Source: Caldalkalibacillus mannanilyticus JCM 10596 (GTDB lineage: Bacteria; Bacillota; Bacilli; Caldalkalibacillales; JCM-10596). From it: 64,000 nucleotides of DNA. Location: NCBI RefSeq assembly GCF_000615945.1, contig NZ_BAMO01000002.1, positions 62,001 through 126,000 of the forward strand, given 5' to 3'. Below are positions 44,835 to 56,913 of the stretch, piece after piece (position 1 is the first letter of the stretch; the number at the start of each line of letters is the position of its first letter). The position numbers were made by a program, and so were the translations under genes. The notes under the pieces were generated by a model. That model had not been told where the DNA came from and ran no database searches. It saw only the letters and a program-made list of their open reading frames with translations.

Positions 44835-47234
44835 ATGACTCACTCCATTCGTAAAGCAGCAGTGATTGGCTCTGGAGTAATGGGAGCAGGGATTGCTGCT
44901 CACTTAGCCAATGTAGGCATTCCAGTACTTATGTTTGATGTTGTTCCAAAATCTTTACTTCCTGAAGAAGAACAAAAAGGGCTTACTCTAGAGAGTAAGG
45001 CGGTCCGTTACCGAATTGTTGAACAAAACAGACAAGCGCTTCTAAAACATAAACCAGCACCGCTATTTCACAAATCAAATATTGATCTTATTACATCATG
45101 CAACTTAGAGGATGATTTAGATAGACTGAAAGAAGTAGATTGGATCGTAGAAGTAGTTGTTGAGAATTTAGCGATTAAACAAAAGGTATTTGCTCAAATT
45201 GAAGAGGTTCGTAAGCCAGGGAGCATTGTTTCGACGAATACCTCAGGAATCTCAGTAGAAGCTATGGTCGAAGGAAGATCTGAGGAGTTCCGCAAGCACT
45301 TTGTCGGAACGCATTTCTTTAATCCTCCTAGATACTTAAAACTATTAGAAGTGATTCCTACTAAGGCTACAGATCCTACTATTACTGAATATATGACGGA
45401 ATTTGGCGAAAAAGTATTAGGAAAAGGAGTCGTGCTAGCTAAGGATACTCCGAACTTTATTGGGAACCGTATTGGCTGCTATGGCTTGATGGTGACTGTA
45501 GCTGAAATGCTCAAGGGTGGCTACAGTGTAGGAGAAGTAGATGCTATCACAGGTCCAGCCTTAGGAAGACCTAAGAGTGCCACCTTTAGAACACTGGATG
45601 TGGTAGGTTTAGATACCTTTGTTCATGTTTCGCAAAATGTCTATGATAACGTAGATAACCCAGCAGAAAAAGAAGTTTTTAATGTTCCTGAGTTCATGAA
45701 GCAGATGGTGGAAAACAAGTGGATTGGCTCTAAGGCAGGACAAGGTTTCTTTAAGAAGGTCAAAGGCGAAGCAGGAAGCGAAATTCTAGAGCTAGATATT
45801 ACCACATTAGAGTATGTTCCTCGTAAGAAAATCAAAGCAGCATCTTTAGAACAGAGCAAGGCGCAAAAAACGCTGGAGCAAAAGATTAAGACGCTTCTAT
45901 ATGGTAAGGATCGCGCGGGGGAATTTGCTTGGAATGTGATGAAAAAGGTTCTTCTATACTCTGCTGAGAAGGTTGGCGAGATTGCCGATGATATTGTCAG
46001 TATCGACAATGCCATGAAGTGGGGCTTCGGCTGGGAATTAGGTCCTTTTGAAACATGGGATGCGATTGGACTAGAAAAATCAGTGGCACGCATGGAAGCA
46101 GAGGGTGAAACGATTCCTGCCTGGATCAAGGAAATGCTGGATAATGGCAAAAACAGCTTCTACAGTAAACAAGAAGGGGTTTCCTTCTACATCTCCAATG
46201 GTGAGTTTCGCCAGATAGAGCAACGCCCAGAGGCGATTTCCTTAGCGGCACTGAAAGAGCAAGGGAAAGTGATTAAGAAGAACTCTGGAGCAAGCTTAAT
46301 TGATCTAGGTGATGGAATTGCCTGCTTAGAATTCCATTCTCCAAAGCAAGCCATTGGTGGCGATATTCTTCAAATGATTAACTACAGTGTAGATGAAGTA
46401 GCTCAAAACTATGAGGGCTTAGTTATTGGAAACCAAGGAAAGAACTTCTGTGTCGGTGCGAATGTCATGCTAATCTTAATGGAAGCTCAGGATCACAATT
46501 GGCCAGAAATCGATATGATGGTTCGCCAATTCCAAGGGGCGATGAACAAGATTCGCTTCAGTCCTAAACCAGTCGTAGCCGCTCCTCATGGCATGTGCTT
46601 AGGTGGCGGAACAGAAGTAGTTTTACCTGCCGCTAGGGTTCAAGCGAATGCGGAGTTATACATGGGGCTTGTGGAAGTCGGAGTAGGAGTGATCCCTGGT
46701 GGAGGAGGAAATAAAGAAGTGCTGATGCGCTTATTAGATTCCTTACCTGAGGGAACGAAGCTTGATCCGCAAGAACTAGTTAACTTTGCTTTTGAACTGA
46801 TTGCCATGGCGAAGGTTTCGACAAGTGTGGAAGAAGCGAAACGCTTTAAGTATGTTCGTCCAGAGGATGGAGTGAGCATTAATCAAAGCCACTTAATCTA
46901 TGATGCCAAGCAAACAGCATTATCTTTAGCGAAAGCAGGCTATAGAGCACCTCAACCAAGAAAACTTCCTGTGGTAGGTAGAGAAGGAAAAGCGGTCTTG
47001 AAGCTGGGAGCGTATACCTTCAAGGCGGGTGGAATGATTTCAGAGCATGACTATAAGATTGCGACCAAACTTGCTCATGTGTTAGCAGGAGGAGATGTTC
47101 CGGCAGGAACGCTTGTAGATGAGCAATATCTATTAGACATAGAGCGCGAAGCTTTCCTTAGCTTATGTGGAGAGCCGAAGACGCAAGCAAGAATGCAACA
47201 TATTTTAACCAAAGGAAAGCCTTTGAGAAATTAG
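44835..47234 (+). CDS. fadN: 3-hydroxyacyl-CoA dehydrogenase / enoyl-CoA hydratase FadN
   Basis: A 799-residue bifunctional enzyme. The NAD-binding domain [21 protein letters not shown] and HADH domain ([31 protein letters not shown]) fill about 1-400; a crotonase-type hydratase domain lies at about 470-700 ([35 protein letters not shown]). It performs steps two and three of beta-oxidation. ATG 44835 follows AAGGAGG; the in-frame upstream extension crosses the FadR operator and is rejected. First gene of fadNAE. Confidence 0.94.
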   Translation: MTHSIRKAAVIGSGVMGAGIAAHLANVGIPVLMFDVVPKSLLPEEEQKGLTLESKAVRYRIVEQNRQALLKHKPAPLFHKSNIDLITSCNLEDDLDRLKEVDWIVEVVVENLAIKQKVFAQIEEVRKPGSIVSTNTSGISVEAMVEGRSEEFRKHFVGTHFFNPPRYLKLLEVIPTKATDPTITEYMTEFGEKVLGKGVVLAKDTPNFIGNRIGCYGLMVTVAEMLKGGYSVGEVDAITGPALGRPKSATFRTLDVVGLDTFVHVSQNVYDNVDNPAEKEVFNVPEFMKQMVENKWIGSKAGQGFFKKVKGEAGSEILELDITTLEYVPRKKIKAASLEQSKAQKTLEQKIKTLLYGKDRAGEFAWNVMKKVLLYSAEKVGEIADDIVSIDNAMKWGFGWELGPFETWDAIGLEKSVARMEAEGETIPAWIKEMLDNGKNSFYSKQEGVSFYISNGEFRQIEQRPEAISLAALKEQGKVIKKNSGASLIDLGDGIACLEFHSPKQAIGGDILQMINYSVDEVAQNYEGLVIGNQGKNFCVGANVMLILMEAQDHNWPEIDMMVRQFQGAMNKIRFSPKPVVAAPHGMCLGGGTEVVLPAARVQANAELYMGLVEVGVGVIPGGGGNKEVLMRLLDSLPEGTKLDPQELVNFAFELIAMAKVSTSVEEAKRFKYVRPEDGVSINQSHLIYDAKQTALSLAKAGYRAPQPRKLPVVGREGKAVLKLGAYTFKAGGMISEHDYKIATKLAHVLAGGDVPAGTLVDEQYLLDIEREAFLSLCGEPKTQARMQHILTKGKPLRN

Positions 47235-47253
47235 TCTAGAGGAGGAGAAAGCG

Positions 47254-48432
47254 ATGAGAGAAGCAGTCATTGTTGCAGGGGCTAGAACTCCTGTAGGCAA
47301 ATCAGGCAAAGGTTCCCTAAGAGATGTTAATTCGGTGGATATGGGAGCTTTGGTTGTTGAAGAAGCTTTAAAAAGAGCGGGAAATTTAGATCCATCGTTA
47401 ATCGAGGATTTGATCATAGGATGTTCCTTCCCAGAGGGAGAACAAGGCATGAATATGGCTCGTTTAATAGGATTAAGAGCGGGTCTGCCTAATACAACTC
47501 CGGGAATTACCGTCAATCGATATTGTTCCTCTGGACTCCAGACCATTGCCTATGCAGCAGAAAAAATCATGCTGGGGCATGCGGATGTCATCGTGGCAGG
47601 TGGAGTAGAAAGCATGAGTCGTGTACCCATGGGAGGACATAAGGTTGCACCTAACCCTTGGTTAATGGACCATCTGCCGGAAGCCTATATGGGAATGGGA
47701 CACACAGCAGAAGAAGTGGCTCGCCGCTTTAACGTTTCTCGTGAGGATCAGGATGCATTTGCTGTACGCAGTCATCAAAAAGCAGCTCAAGCGATTGCAG
47801 AAGGGAAATTTAAAGACGAGATTGTGCCAGTGAAGGTGACCAACCGTTCTATCGGTCCGAAAAACAAGGTGGTAGAAGAAGAGTTTGTTTTCGATACAGA
47901 TGAAGGAGTACGCCCGAATACAACGCTTGAGGTATTAGCGAAGCTACGACCTGCTTTCCATCCTAAAGGATCAGTCACAGCAGGAAACGCCTCACAGACG
48001 AGTGATGGCGCAGCTGCGGTTGTCGTGATGAGCAAGGAAAAGGCAGAAGAGCTAGGGCTACAGCCTATTCTAAAATTCAAATCCTTTGCAGTTGGAGGAG
48101 TAGATCCAGAAATCATGGGAATTGGTCCTGTTGTAGCGATTCCTAAAGCCCTTCAATTAGCAGGAATTTCACTCGAAGATGTTGGACTCATTGAACTTAA
48201 CGAGGCGTTCGCTTCCCAGTCCATTCAGGTTATTCGTGAGCTTGGACTTGATGAAGAAAAAGTGAATGTCAACGGTGGAGCGATTGCTACAGGACATCCG
48301 CTGGGCTGTACGGGAACCAAATTAACCATCAGCTTAATGCATGAAATGAAAAGAAGGCAAGCGCGCTACGGCATTGTCACCATGTGTATTGGTGGCGGTA
48401 TGGGAGCAGCAGGAGTCTTTGAACTAGTATAA
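47254..48432 (+). CDS. fadA: Acetyl-CoA C-acyltransferase (3-ketoacyl-CoA thiolase) FadA
   Basis: A 392-residue thiolase cleaving 3-ketoacyl-CoA. The nucleophile is Cys in [10 protein letters not shown] (about 91); the His in [15 protein letters not shown] and the Cys in [12 protein letters not shown] complete the active site. It follows fadN by 19 bp with a GGAGGAG site. Confidence 0.96.
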   Translation: MREAVIVAGARTPVGKSGKGSLRDVNSVDMGALVVEEALKRAGNLDPSLIEDLIIGCSFPEGEQGMNMARLIGLRAGLPNTTPGITVNRYCSSGLQTIAYAAEKIMLGHADVIVAGGVESMSRVPMGGHKVAPNPWLMDHLPEAYMGMGHTAEEVARRFNVSREDQDAFAVRSHQKAAQAIAEGKFKDEIVPVKVTNRSIGPKNKVVEEEFVFDTDEGVRPNTTLEVLAKLRPAFHPKGSVTAGNASQTSDGAAAVVVMSKEKAEELGLQPILKFKSFAVGGVDPEIMGIGPVVAIPKALQLAGISLEDVGLIELNEAFASQSIQVIRELGLDEEKVNVNGGAIATGHPLGCTGTKLTISLMHEMKRRQARYGIVTMCIGGGMGAAGVFELV

Positions 48433-48505
48433 ATGCACGTAGAACTCGATAAATCCTTAAAGATAGATCTCGAACCATAAATAAAACAAAATGGAGGTTT
48501 TGAAA

Positions 48506-50287
48506 ATGGCAGAAACGAAAAATATCATTCGTGGAGGGAGCTTCTTAATTGAAGATACAACTCCAGAGCAAATCTATACTCCAGAGCAAATTACAGAAGA
48601 ACAAAAAATGATGGCAAAGATGGCAGAAGACTTTGTCGTCAATGAAGTAGTGCCTGTGTTAGAGGAGATTGAAGAGCACAATTTCGATCATACCGTTCGT
48701 TTACTTAAACAAGCGGGTGACTTAGGACTATTAGGTGCTGATGTTCCAGAAAAATACGGCGGTTTAGGACTAGATAAAATCAGTTCTACCCTTATTTCAG
48801 AATACCTTGCAAGAGGTCGCTCCTTTGCTCTTAGCTTAGGTGCCCATGTCGGGATTGGTTCTTTACCTATTGTTTTCTTCGGTAACGAAGAGCAGAAGAA
48901 AAAATATCTTCCAGGATTAACATCAGGAGAAACAATTGCGGCATATGCCTTAACAGAGCCTACCTCAGGGTCTGATGCACTTGGGGCTAAAACGGTTGCA
49001 AAATTAAGTGAATGTGGAACCTATTATAAGCTGACAGGGGAAAAACAATGGATTACCAACTCTGCTTTTGCCGATGTGTTCATTGTTTATGCCAAAATTG
49101 ATGGGGAGCATTTCACTGCATTTATCGTCGAAAAAGGATATGAAGGTGTTTCTACAGGCCCAGAAGAGAAGAAGATGGGAATCAAAGGATCTTCCACTCG
49201 TACGCTAATCTTAGACGAGGCAAAAGTTCCTGTGGAGAATGTTCTGGGCGAAGTCGGCAAAGGGCATGTCATTGCCTTCAACATCCTGAACGTAGGACGC
49301 TACAAGCTGGCTGTTGGCTGTGTAGGTTCATCCAAGCGTGCGATTGAGCTAGCTGTCAAATACGCCAAAGAAAGAAAGCAATTTAAAACACCTATTGCTA
49401 ACTTTAACTTAATCAAAGCCAAATTAGCGGATATGTCCATCCGTGCCTATGTCAATGAGAGCAGTGTCTACCGTACCGGCGGATTGTTTGAAGAGAGCAT
49501 GGGGCAATTAAGTGAAGAAGAGCAAGAAAATGGCTTTGCTGTGGCGAAGTCGATTGCTGAATATGCGATTGAATGCTCCATTAATAAGGTATATGGCTCT
49601 GAAACCTTAGATTATGTCGCCGATGAAGCCGTTCAAATTCATGGTGGATATGGTTTCATGTCCGAGTATGAGGTAGAAAACATCTATCGTGATTCCAGAA
49701 TCAATCGTATCTTCGAAGGGACAAATGAAATCAACCGTTTATTGATCCCAGGAACGCTTGTCAGAAAAGCAATGAAGGGTGAATTGAATCTATTAGGGGC
49801 TGCAGCAGGCTTACAAGAAGAATTAATGATGCTGATGCCTACAGAGGTGGACGATGAGCCATTAGCACAAGAAAAGCAATATCTTGAGATGGCGAAGAAG
49901 CTTTTCTTAATGATTGCAGGTACAGGAGTTCAGAAGTATCAGCAAGCGCTTGATAAGGAGCAAGAACTATTATCCAATATTGCGGATATGATTATTGAAA
50001 TTTACGTTCTAGAAAGTGCGATTCTTAGAACAGAAAAAGCCATTGCGGCGAATGGTGTAGAGAAGGAAGCACAGAAATATGATTATACAAGAGTGTACGC
50101 TCAAGAAGCATTACAACGCTTAGATGCCATTGCTAGAGAAAGCTTATCTGCTATGGAAGAAGGAGATACTCTTCGCACCATGCTATCCATTGTCCGTAAG
50201 CTAACTCGTCACAATCCAATCAATACAGTGGCGATCAAACGCGATATTGCTAACCGCTTGATTGAAGCAGAGAAATTTACAGTATAA
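48506..50287 (+). CDS. fadE: Acyl-CoA dehydrogenase FadE
   Basis: A 593-residue FAD enzyme making trans-2-enoyl-CoA, first step of beta-oxidation. Landmarks are AYALTEPTSGSDALGAKT, WITNSAFADVFIVYAK, VQIHGGYGFMSEYEVENIYRD and IFEGTNEINRLLIPG, with the C-terminal extension typical of this long type (B. subtilis FadE is about the same length). The ATG at 48506 is used; the ATG at 48491 is part of the ribosome site. Last gene of fadNAE. Electrons would go to an ETF not in this window. Confidence 0.95.
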   Translation: MAETKNIIRGGSFLIEDTTPEQIYTPEQITEEQKMMAKMAEDFVVNEVVPVLEEIEEHNFDHTVRLLKQAGDLGLLGADVPEKYGGLGLDKISSTLISEYLARGRSFALSLGAHVGIGSLPIVFFGNEEQKKKYLPGLTSGETIAAYALTEPTSGSDALGAKTVAKLSECGTYYKLTGEKQWITNSAFADVFIVYAKIDGEHFTAFIVEKGYEGVSTGPEEKKMGIKGSSTRTLILDEAKVPVENVLGEVGKGHVIAFNILNVGRYKLAVGCVGSSKRAIELAVKYAKERKQFKTPIANFNLIKAKLADMSIRAYVNESSVYRTGGLFEESMGQLSEEEQENGFAVAKSIAEYAIECSINKVYGSETLDYVADEAVQIHGGYGFMSEYEVENIYRDSRINRIFEGTNEINRLLIPGTLVRKAMKGELNLLGAAAGLQEELMMLMPTEVDDEPLAQEKQYLEMAKKLFLMIAGTGVQKYQQALDKEQELLSNIADMIIEIYVLESAILRTEKAIAANGVEKEAQKYDYTRVYAQEALQRLDAIARESLSAMEEGDTLRTMLSIVRKLTRHNPINTVAIKRDIANRLIEAEKFTV

Positions 50288-50329
50288 AAGTATAAAGTAA
50301 ATAAGCGTTCTCTTTTGTAAGCATGAAAT

Positions 50330-50387
50330 ACTCCCCTTATAGTACAGATAATCAAAATCTGTAACTAGAAAGGGGAGTGTTTTTTTG
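50330..50387 (+). terminator. Terminator of fadNAE
   Basis: Outer stem ACTCCCCTT / AAGGGGAGT with inner ACAGAT / ATCTGT, then GTTTTTTT. Confidence 0.85.
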
Positions 50388-50388
50388 T

Positions 50389-50970
50389 TTACTTAGTAGC
50401 ATCAGTTTTGATAATGAAAGAAAATTCCTGAACTTTATCTGTAAATTGACAAATAAGACGAAAACCTCGAATCGTTGCTTCAGGTTCGTAATCGTCACTG
50501 TTAGAGCTAAGGTGAGCCCATACATTTTCATCAAGTACAAAAGATCCTTTTCTATTTGTCAAAGTTAGTTGAATGTTTTCTATGGTTTCTGCCTTATACT
50601 TTAATGTGCCGTCATCACTCAGAAGCGTTTCTACTAGTTCATATGTAGTTGGAGTCGTTTCGTTAAATTCAATTTGTATTGTTTCCCCAAGTGAAACATA
50701 TGGAATCGTGATGGAAGGGTCATTCATAATAGATTGAAAAAGTTCCACATCTTCAAGGTTGACTCCCGTCATAGTCATACGATCTGCTTCTTTTTTTAAT
50801 GTTACCTCTTCTAGGCTTTTCGATTTGACCACTGAAGTGATCTCCGTATCTCCTGCTTTGACTGTTATTTCAGGAGAATCGTTTGTAGTATTTACTTTTT
50901 GTGAGCTACAAGCATTTAACATAAAGATTAAGATAAAACTTAGAATAATGGTACATAATTTTTTCATCAT
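50389..50970 (-). CDS. Hypothetical lipoprotein
   Basis: A 193-residue protein with signal sequence and lipobox MLNACSS (Cys about 21), then a Thr/Glu-rich beta domain with no family I recognise. The ribosome site is AAGGAGG, with two adjacent ATGs possible. Monocistronic and convergent with fadE. Confidence 0.65.
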   Translation of the reverse strand: MMKKLCTIILSFILIFMLNACSSQKVNTTNDSPEITVKAGDTEITSVVKSKSLEEVTLKKEADRMTMTGVNLEDVELFQSIMNDPSITIPYVSLGETIQIEFNETTPTTYELVETLLSDDGTLKYKAETIENIQLTLTNRKGSFVLDENVWAHLSSNSDDYEPEATIRGFRLICQFTDKVQEFSFIIKTDATK

Positions 50971-51073
50971 AGGTCCTCCTTAAAAATGTAAAAGATTACG
51001 AAAGTAAGCTACTACCCTTAGTAAATACAGATAACTGATTATTACTATAGACAAAATATATCATAAACAGGAA

Positions 51074-51102
51074 TTTTCATCCAGAAAGAGAATAGGTATA
51101 AT
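51074..51102 (+). promoter_or_regulatory. Promoter of the glycogen operon
   Basis: TTTTCA (51074-51079), 17-bp spacer, TATAAT (51097-51102). It predicts transcription from about 51109, which rules out the upstream TTG start for glgB. Glycogen operons are SigE-controlled in B. subtilis, so a sporulation promoter is also possible. Confidence 0.55.
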
Positions 51103-51175
51103 ATATTACTTGTCAGTTACATTCTACTCAACGAAATCAATTCTGAAACCATGGTGGAAGGAAGGCGCTAAGAAC

Positions 51176-53080
51176 ATGAACCAAATGAGTCCAAGTTCAC
51201 ATGACATTTTTTTATTTCACCAAGGAACACTCTATGAAAGCTATCGGATGCTAGGTGCCCATCTCATAGAGCATGAGGGAACGAAAGGAGTTCGCTTCTG
51301 TGTCTGGGCACCAAGAGCTACTGAAGTGAGAGTTGTCGGAAATTTCAATCATTGGAATGGAGTGAAGCATCGCTTAATAAAATGGGAGAAGTCAGGAATT
51401 TGGTATTTATTTGTTCCTGAACTGGAGGCTGGAGAACTGTACAAATATGAAATTCACACTCTAGCTGGAGAGGTTCTGCTGAAGTCAGATCCGTATGCTT
51501 TTTTTTCAGAGGTAAAGCCCCAGACTGCTTCTGTTGTTTATTCTTTAACGGGTTATGAATGGAAAGATCAGGAATGGCAAAAGAATAAACAGCAAACAAA
51601 CCATTATCAAAAACCTATGTTGATCTATGAGGTTCATCTAGGATCATGGAAACGGAATACGGAGAAAGGCTATTTGACTTATCGAGAATTAGCAGAGCAG
51701 CTTGTTGACTATGTCCTAGAACTAGGCTATACGCATATAGAAATCTTACCTGTTATGGAGCATCCCTTTGATGGCTCATGGGGATATCAGGGAGTAGGCT
51801 ACTTTTCCGTAACCAGCCGTTATGGTTCTCCTCATGATTTCATGTACTTGGTAGATCAATGTCATCAGCGAGGGATTGGGGTCATTCTAGATTGGGTTCC
51901 GAGTCACTATTGCAAAGATGCACATGGCTTAAGATATTTTGACGGAACCCCTCAATATGAATATGAAGACCATAGACGAGGAGAAAACAAGCAGTGGGGA
52001 ACGATGAATTTCGACCTTGGAAAACCTGAGGTTCAGAGCTTTCTTATTTCCAATGCGCTGTTTTGGATGGAGGTTTACCATATCGATGGTTTAAGGGTCG
52101 ATGCCGTGAGTCATATGATCTATCTTAATCATGGGAAGGATGAATGTGAAAGAATCTCCAACCAATATGGAGGGGAAGAAAATCTTGAAGGAGTTGCCTT
52201 CATAAAAAAACTAAATGAAGTCATCTTTCGCTATGATCCTACTATGCTTATGATTGCTGAGGAAGCCACGGACTGGCCCTCGGTTACTGCCCCAATCTAT
52301 CTTGACGGCTTAGGGTTTAATTATAAATGGAATATGGGCTGGATGAATGATTTATTGCGCTATATGGAATTAGATCCAATTCATCGTAAGTGGCATCATC
52401 AATATCTTACATTCTCTTTTTTCTACGCTTTTTCCGAAAATTTTATTCTCCCTTTATCGCATGATGAAGTAGTACATGGGAAAAAATCATTACTAGATAA
52501 AATGCCAGGGGACTATTGGCAGAAATTTGCGAACCTGCGAGTGCTTTATGGGTATATGATGACCCACCCAGGTAAAAAACTATTATTTATGGGCGGTGAA
52601 TTTGGGCAGTTTATTGAATGGAAGGAATTGGATGAACTAGACTGGCACTTATTTGAATACGAAATGCATGCCAAGATGCATCACTATTTAAGTGAGTTAC
52701 AGCATTTTTATCGACAGGAGTCATCTCTATGGGAGCTTGATCATACTCAGGCAGGATTTGAGTGGATCGACCCTGATAATCACGAACAAAGCATTCTGAT
52801 CTTTCGCCGAAAAGGAAAAAGAAAAGGAGATGAAAGCATCGTCTTATGTAATTTCACTCCTGAGGTACGCGAGGATTTTCGGATGGGAGTCCCTACTTTA
52901 GGATTTTATGAGGAGGCTTTTAACAGTGATCTCCTAAGCTATGGAGGTTCTGGACAGGTTAATGATAAAGCACTGCGAGTGAGCAGAATTCCGTGGCATC
53001 AACAGCCTTATAGCCTTACTCTAAAGATCCCTCCTTTAGCGCTGGTGATCCTGAAAAAGAGAAAAAGAAAGGGGACATGA
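51176..53080 (+). CDS. glgB: 1,4-alpha-glucan branching enzyme GlgB
   Basis: A 634-residue GH13 enzyme. The N-terminal CBM48 domain ([20 protein letters not shown]) precedes the barrel: VDAVSHMIY holds the nucleophile Asp and [10 protein letters not shown] the acid Glu; [16 protein letters not shown] holds the third acid. Gly-Asn-Trp motifs HLGSWKR and [16 protein letters not shown] are typical. It creates alpha-1,6 branches in glycogen. It starts the glgBCDAP operon; its stop overlaps the glgC start. Confidence 0.94.
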   Translation: MNQMSPSSHDIFLFHQGTLYESYRMLGAHLIEHEGTKGVRFCVWAPRATEVRVVGNFNHWNGVKHRLIKWEKSGIWYLFVPELEAGELYKYEIHTLAGEVLLKSDPYAFFSEVKPQTASVVYSLTGYEWKDQEWQKNKQQTNHYQKPMLIYEVHLGSWKRNTEKGYLTYRELAEQLVDYVLELGYTHIEILPVMEHPFDGSWGYQGVGYFSVTSRYGSPHDFMYLVDQCHQRGIGVILDWVPSHYCKDAHGLRYFDGTPQYEYEDHRRGENKQWGTMNFDLGKPEVQSFLISNALFWMEVYHIDGLRVDAVSHMIYLNHGKDECERISNQYGGEENLEGVAFIKKLNEVIFRYDPTMLMIAEEATDWPSVTAPIYLDGLGFNYKWNMGWMNDLLRYMELDPIHRKWHHQYLTFSFFYAFSENFILPLSHDEVVHGKKSLLDKMPGDYWQKFANLRVLYGYMMTHPGKKLLFMGGEFGQFIEWKELDELDWHLFEYEMHAKMHHYLSELQHFYRQESSLWELDHTQAGFEWIDPDNHEQSILIFRRKGKRKGDESIVLCNFTPEVREDFRMGVPTLGFYEEAFNSDLLSYGGSGQVNDKALRVSRIPWHQQPYSLTLKIPPLALVILKKRKRKGT

Positions 53081-54242
53081 AGGAAATGAAGCAGAAAAAA
53101 GATTGTGTGGCTATGCTGCTTGCAGGGGGAGAAGGAAGACGTTTGGAATGCTTAACCAAAAATTTGGCTAAACCCGCAGTTCCTTTTGGAGGGAAATATC
53201 GCATTATTGATTTTCCGTTAAGCAATTGTACCAACTCTGGTATTGATACAGTAGGAGTTCTCACACAGTATCAACCTCTTGTTCTTCATTCCTATATTGG
53301 AATCGGGAGTGCGTGGGATTTAGATCGAATTCAAGGGGGAGTGACGATTTTACCTCCTTATATGGTCCAAGGCGGAGGAAATTGGTATAAAGGCACGGCG
53401 AATGCATCTATCAGAATATAGGTTTCATTGAACAGTATGCTCCTGAACATGTCCTCATCTTATCAGGAGACCACATCTATAAAATGGATTACTCCATGAT
53501 GTTGAATTACCATATTGAAAAAGAAGCGGAAGTCACCATTGCTGTTCTAGAGGTTCCATGGGAGCAGACCCATCGCTTTGGAATCATGAATACAGCAGAG
53601 AATTATACGATTACTGAATTTGAAGAAAAGCCGAAGCAGGCAAAAAATAATCTAGCTTCTATGGGGGTCTATATCTTCAACTGGAAGGTCCTAAGGAGTT
53701 TCTTAGAAGAGGATGCACGTGATCCTCATTCATCGAACGATTTTGGGAAAGATATTATTCCCATGATGCTAAGTAATCAAAGAAAATTAGTAGCTTATCC
53801 ATTTCAAGGCTATTGGAAGGATGTTGGTACTATAGAAAGCCTGTGGGAAGCGAATATGGACTTGTTATCTGAAGAACCTGAGCTAGACCTCTATGATCGC
53901 TCTTGGAAAATTTATTCTGTGAATCCCAATCAGCCCCCGCAGTATATCTCCGCTGATGCTACAGTCACTCGTTCCATGGTGAATGAAGGGTGCAGAATCT
54001 ATGGTCAGGTAGATCATTCTGTGCTATTTCCCGGTGTGACAATAGGGCATGGGAGTGTGATTAAGGATTCTGTCATTATGCCTGATGTAACGATTGGAGA
54101 TCATGTGCATATCGAAAAGGCGATTATTGGCTCTCGCTCTAGAATCGAGAGTGGAGCAAAGCTAAGAGGAGAATCAGGTGAAGGGATTCTTCTCATTGGA
54201 GAGGATTACTTGATTGATTCATTAGGGCAAATAAAAGTCTAG
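53077..54242 (+). CDS. glgC: Glucose-1-phosphate adenylyltransferase subunit GlgC, frame broken once
   Basis: About 388 residues after repair. The nucleotidyl site [49 protein letters not shown] and [21 protein letters not shown] are conserved; a left-handed beta helix forms the C-terminus. It makes ADP-glucose. The break near 53405 is a missing A (GCATCTATC for GCAATCTATC), restoring [14 protein letters not shown]. It overlaps glgB by 4 bp. Confidence 0.9.
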
Positions 54243-54277
54243 GGGTCACATATATACATGAAGGGGGTAGAGGAAGC

Positions 54278-55392
54278 ATGAAAGAAGTGATGGGAATTAT
54301 TCATCAAACAAAGAAAGAGAATCTATTACCTGAATTAACAGAATCACGTTCACTAGGTGCTATTCCTTTTGGCGGGCGCTATCGCTTAATCGATTTTGCT
54401 TTATCTAATATGGTCAACTCAGGGATTCAGAATGTAGCCATCTTTCCACAGGAAAAGTATCGCTCGATGATGGATCATTTAGGCTCAGGAAAGGAATGGG
54501 ATTTAGATCGCAAGAAGGATGGTTTGTTCATTCTTCCTCCTCTATTGTACCTCAGGGGGAGGAAAGAAATGGGGATATGCATTCCTATTATCAGCATCTT
54601 GATTATTTTAAGCGAAGCTCGCAAAAATATGTCGTCTTGGCTAGCAGTCATATGGTGTGCAATATGAACTACAGGGCAGCCGTTCAGTTTCATAAAGAAA
54701 AGGGTGCAGAGGTGACCTTGCTTTATCAAACATGTACGGAGGAAGCACAGACCCGTACGGAGCAAGGCTATCTCTCCTTGAATGAGGCAGGGCGTGTTCG
54801 TCAGTTTATCAAGGAGACAAGCATGAAAAAGGGGAAGAAGCGTTTTTTAGATATGATTGTTATCGACAAGCTCCTCCTGCTAGATTTAATTAAAGCATGT
54901 GTCTATGATGTGGGCTGTGATTTAGTGGACGACATTCTGATGAATCAAATCGAACATATTCAGATGTATGGCTTTGAGCATGGGGGATATGTGGCGACGA
55001 TGGATTGTATTTCTCAATATTTTCAACACCATCTGAGCTTGCTGAATCCTACTGTATATAAGGAGTTGTTTTTTCAGCCGGGAACGATTTTGACTAAGGT
55101 CAAGGACGAGCCTCCCACGAGATATAAAGAAACAGCACAGGTTCATCATTCGTTAGTAGCGAATGGCTGCCTGATTGAAGGAACAGTGGAAAACAGCATT
55201 CTCTTTAGAGGAGTTAGGGTCCGTCCAGGAGCGACTGTGAAGAACAGTGTCATTATGCAAAAATGTGAGATTGGGTCGAATGCCTATTTAGAAAATGTCA
55301 TTTTAGATAAAGAAGTGAAAATTATGCCCAAAAAAGAAGTGATTGGGACGAAGATCGCCCCTACATGGATTGCCAAAAGAAGCGTGATCTAA
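54278..55392 (+). CDS. glgD: Glucose-1-phosphate adenylyltransferase regulatory subunit GlgD, frame broken once
   Basis: About 371 residues after repair. It is a GlgC paralogue with degraded catalytic motifs: the N-terminus has MGIIHQTKKENLLPELTESRSLGAIPFGGRYRLIDFALSN (landmark parts GAIPFGGRYRLIDF and ALSNMVNSGI) and lacks the AGGxGxRL loop, as usual for GlgD, the regulatory partner of GlgC. The break near 54551 is a missing C (TACCTCAG for TACCCTCAG), restoring LLYPQGEERNGDMHSYYQH. It follows glgC by 35 bp. Confidence 0.88.
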
Positions 55393-55454
55393 TTCTCTAA
55401 AAAACAGAACAAGCCTCTATATTCAAGATGAGGTGAGAAGGAGTCGTTGTTGGT

Positions 55455-56885
55455 ATGAATGTTTTATTTGTCGCTACAGAAGCCGTTCCTTTTATCAAAA
55501 CAGGGGGATTAGCGGATGTCATTGGTTCTCTTCCTAAGGAATTAGTGAAATTAGGAGTAAACGTTCGAGTTCTCTTGCCTAAGTACAGTACGATTCCTGA
55601 AGAGCTCAAAAAACGAATGACCTTTAGAGGGAGTAGAGAGGTTCAACTAGGGTGGAGAAAACAATACTGTGGCATATGGGAAATCAAAGAGAGTGGAGTC
55701 CACTTCTATTTTATAGATAATGAATATTATTTCAAACGCGATAGGCTTTACGGCTACTATGATGAAGCAGAACGCTTTGCTTACTACTGTCGTGCTGTAG
55801 TAGAGGTGCTTCCCGAATTAGGTTTTCATCCAGAGATCATTCATTGTCATGATTGGCAGACAGGACTGATTCCATTATTTATCAAAGCTCAATACTCACA
55901 TCTCCCCTTTTATCAAGCGATTCGTACGGTCTTTACCATTCATAACTTGCAGTATCAAGGTATTTTTCCAAGCTCCATTCTATCAGATTTACTTCATCTT
56001 GATGCTAGCTATTTTACCCCTGATAAGCTTGAATTCTATGGAAATATAAGCTATATGAAGGCGGGCTTACTCTATTCCGATATCCTGACCACCGTCAGTC
56101 AAACCTACGCATTTGAAATAAAGACTCCTTATTATGGAGAGAGATTAGATGGTCTACTGCGTGCGAGGGATCATGTATTGCATGGCATTGTCAATGGGAT
56201 TGATTATGAAAGTTTTAATCCTGAGACTGACCCTTTATTGTTCCACTATTCTTCTGCTATGGAGAAAGAAGAGATATTGAAGGCAAAGCAAGCGAATAAG
56301 GCAAAACTGCAAGAAAATCTAGGGCTTCCTATCTCTGAAGAAATTCCTCTTCTTGCTATGGTCACTAGGCTTGTTTCGCAGAAAGGCTTAGACCTTATTG
56401 AGAGAGTCATGGAGGAGATGCTTGCTTTAGATTTACAGCTTGTAATACTTGGGACAGGTGACCCTCATTATGAACAGCTCTTTCTTCATATGGCATCCAA
56501 ATACCCAGATAAGGTATCTGCTCAGATTATGTTTGATGACACACTAGCACGAAGAATTTATGCTGGAGCAGATCAATTTCTTATGCCTTCTAAATTCGAG
56601 CCTTGTGGAATTGGTCAGCTTATTGCCTTACGCTATGGAACTATTCCCATTGTCAGAGAAACGGGAGGTCTAAATGATACCGTACAAGCCTATAATGAAT
56701 ATACTGAGGAAGGAAACGGATTTAGCTTCGCTCATTATAATGCACACGATATGCTATATACCATAAGTAGAGCACTTGAATTTTATCATGATCCAGAAGT
56801 GTGGGAGCGTCTCGTCATCCGTGGAATGAACCAAGATTTTAGCTGGAGAGAATCAGCTAGTCAATATTACAAGCTGTATCAATAA
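55455..56885 (+). CDS. glgA: Glycogen synthase GlgA (ADP-glucose type)
   Basis: A 476-residue GT5 enzyme. The ADP-glucose binding motif PFIKTGGLADVIGSLPK is at the N-terminus; IHCHDWQTGLIPLFIKAQ, MVTRLVSQKGLDLIERV and MPSKFEPCGIGQLIALRYGTIPIVRETGGL mark both Rossmann domains. It extends alpha-1,4 glucan chains. The ribosome site AAGGAG is 12 bp from the ATG. Confidence 0.95.
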   Translation: MNVLFVATEAVPFIKTGGLADVIGSLPKELVKLGVNVRVLLPKYSTIPEELKKRMTFRGSREVQLGWRKQYCGIWEIKESGVHFYFIDNEYYFKRDRLYGYYDEAERFAYYCRAVVEVLPELGFHPEIIHCHDWQTGLIPLFIKAQYSHLPFYQAIRTVFTIHNLQYQGIFPSSILSDLLHLDASYFTPDKLEFYGNISYMKAGLLYSDILTTVSQTYAFEIKTPYYGERLDGLLRARDHVLHGIVNGIDYESFNPETDPLLFHYSSAMEKEEILKAKQANKAKLQENLGLPISEEIPLLAMVTRLVSQKGLDLIERVMEEMLALDLQLVILGTGDPHYEQLFLHMASKYPDKVSAQIMFDDTLARRIYAGADQFLMPSKFEPCGIGQLIALRYGTIPIVRETGGLNDTVQAYNEYTEEGNGFSFAHYNAHDMLYTISRALEFYHDPEVWERLVIRGMNQDFSWRESASQYYKLYQ

Positions 56886-56913
56886 ATGGCAGGAGTCTTG
56901 AGGAGGAAAGAAT

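Noticed and set aside
45641-46150. 169-codon ORF antisense to fadN, and similar long antisense ORFs (5586-6023, 5774-6121, 47205-47546, 47787-48116)
   Set aside because: They lie wholly opposite strongly conserved enzymes, have no ribosome site and Ser/Pro-rich shadow composition.
51110-51175. TTG-start extension of glgB
   Set aside because: It begins at the predicted transcription start and has no ribosome site.
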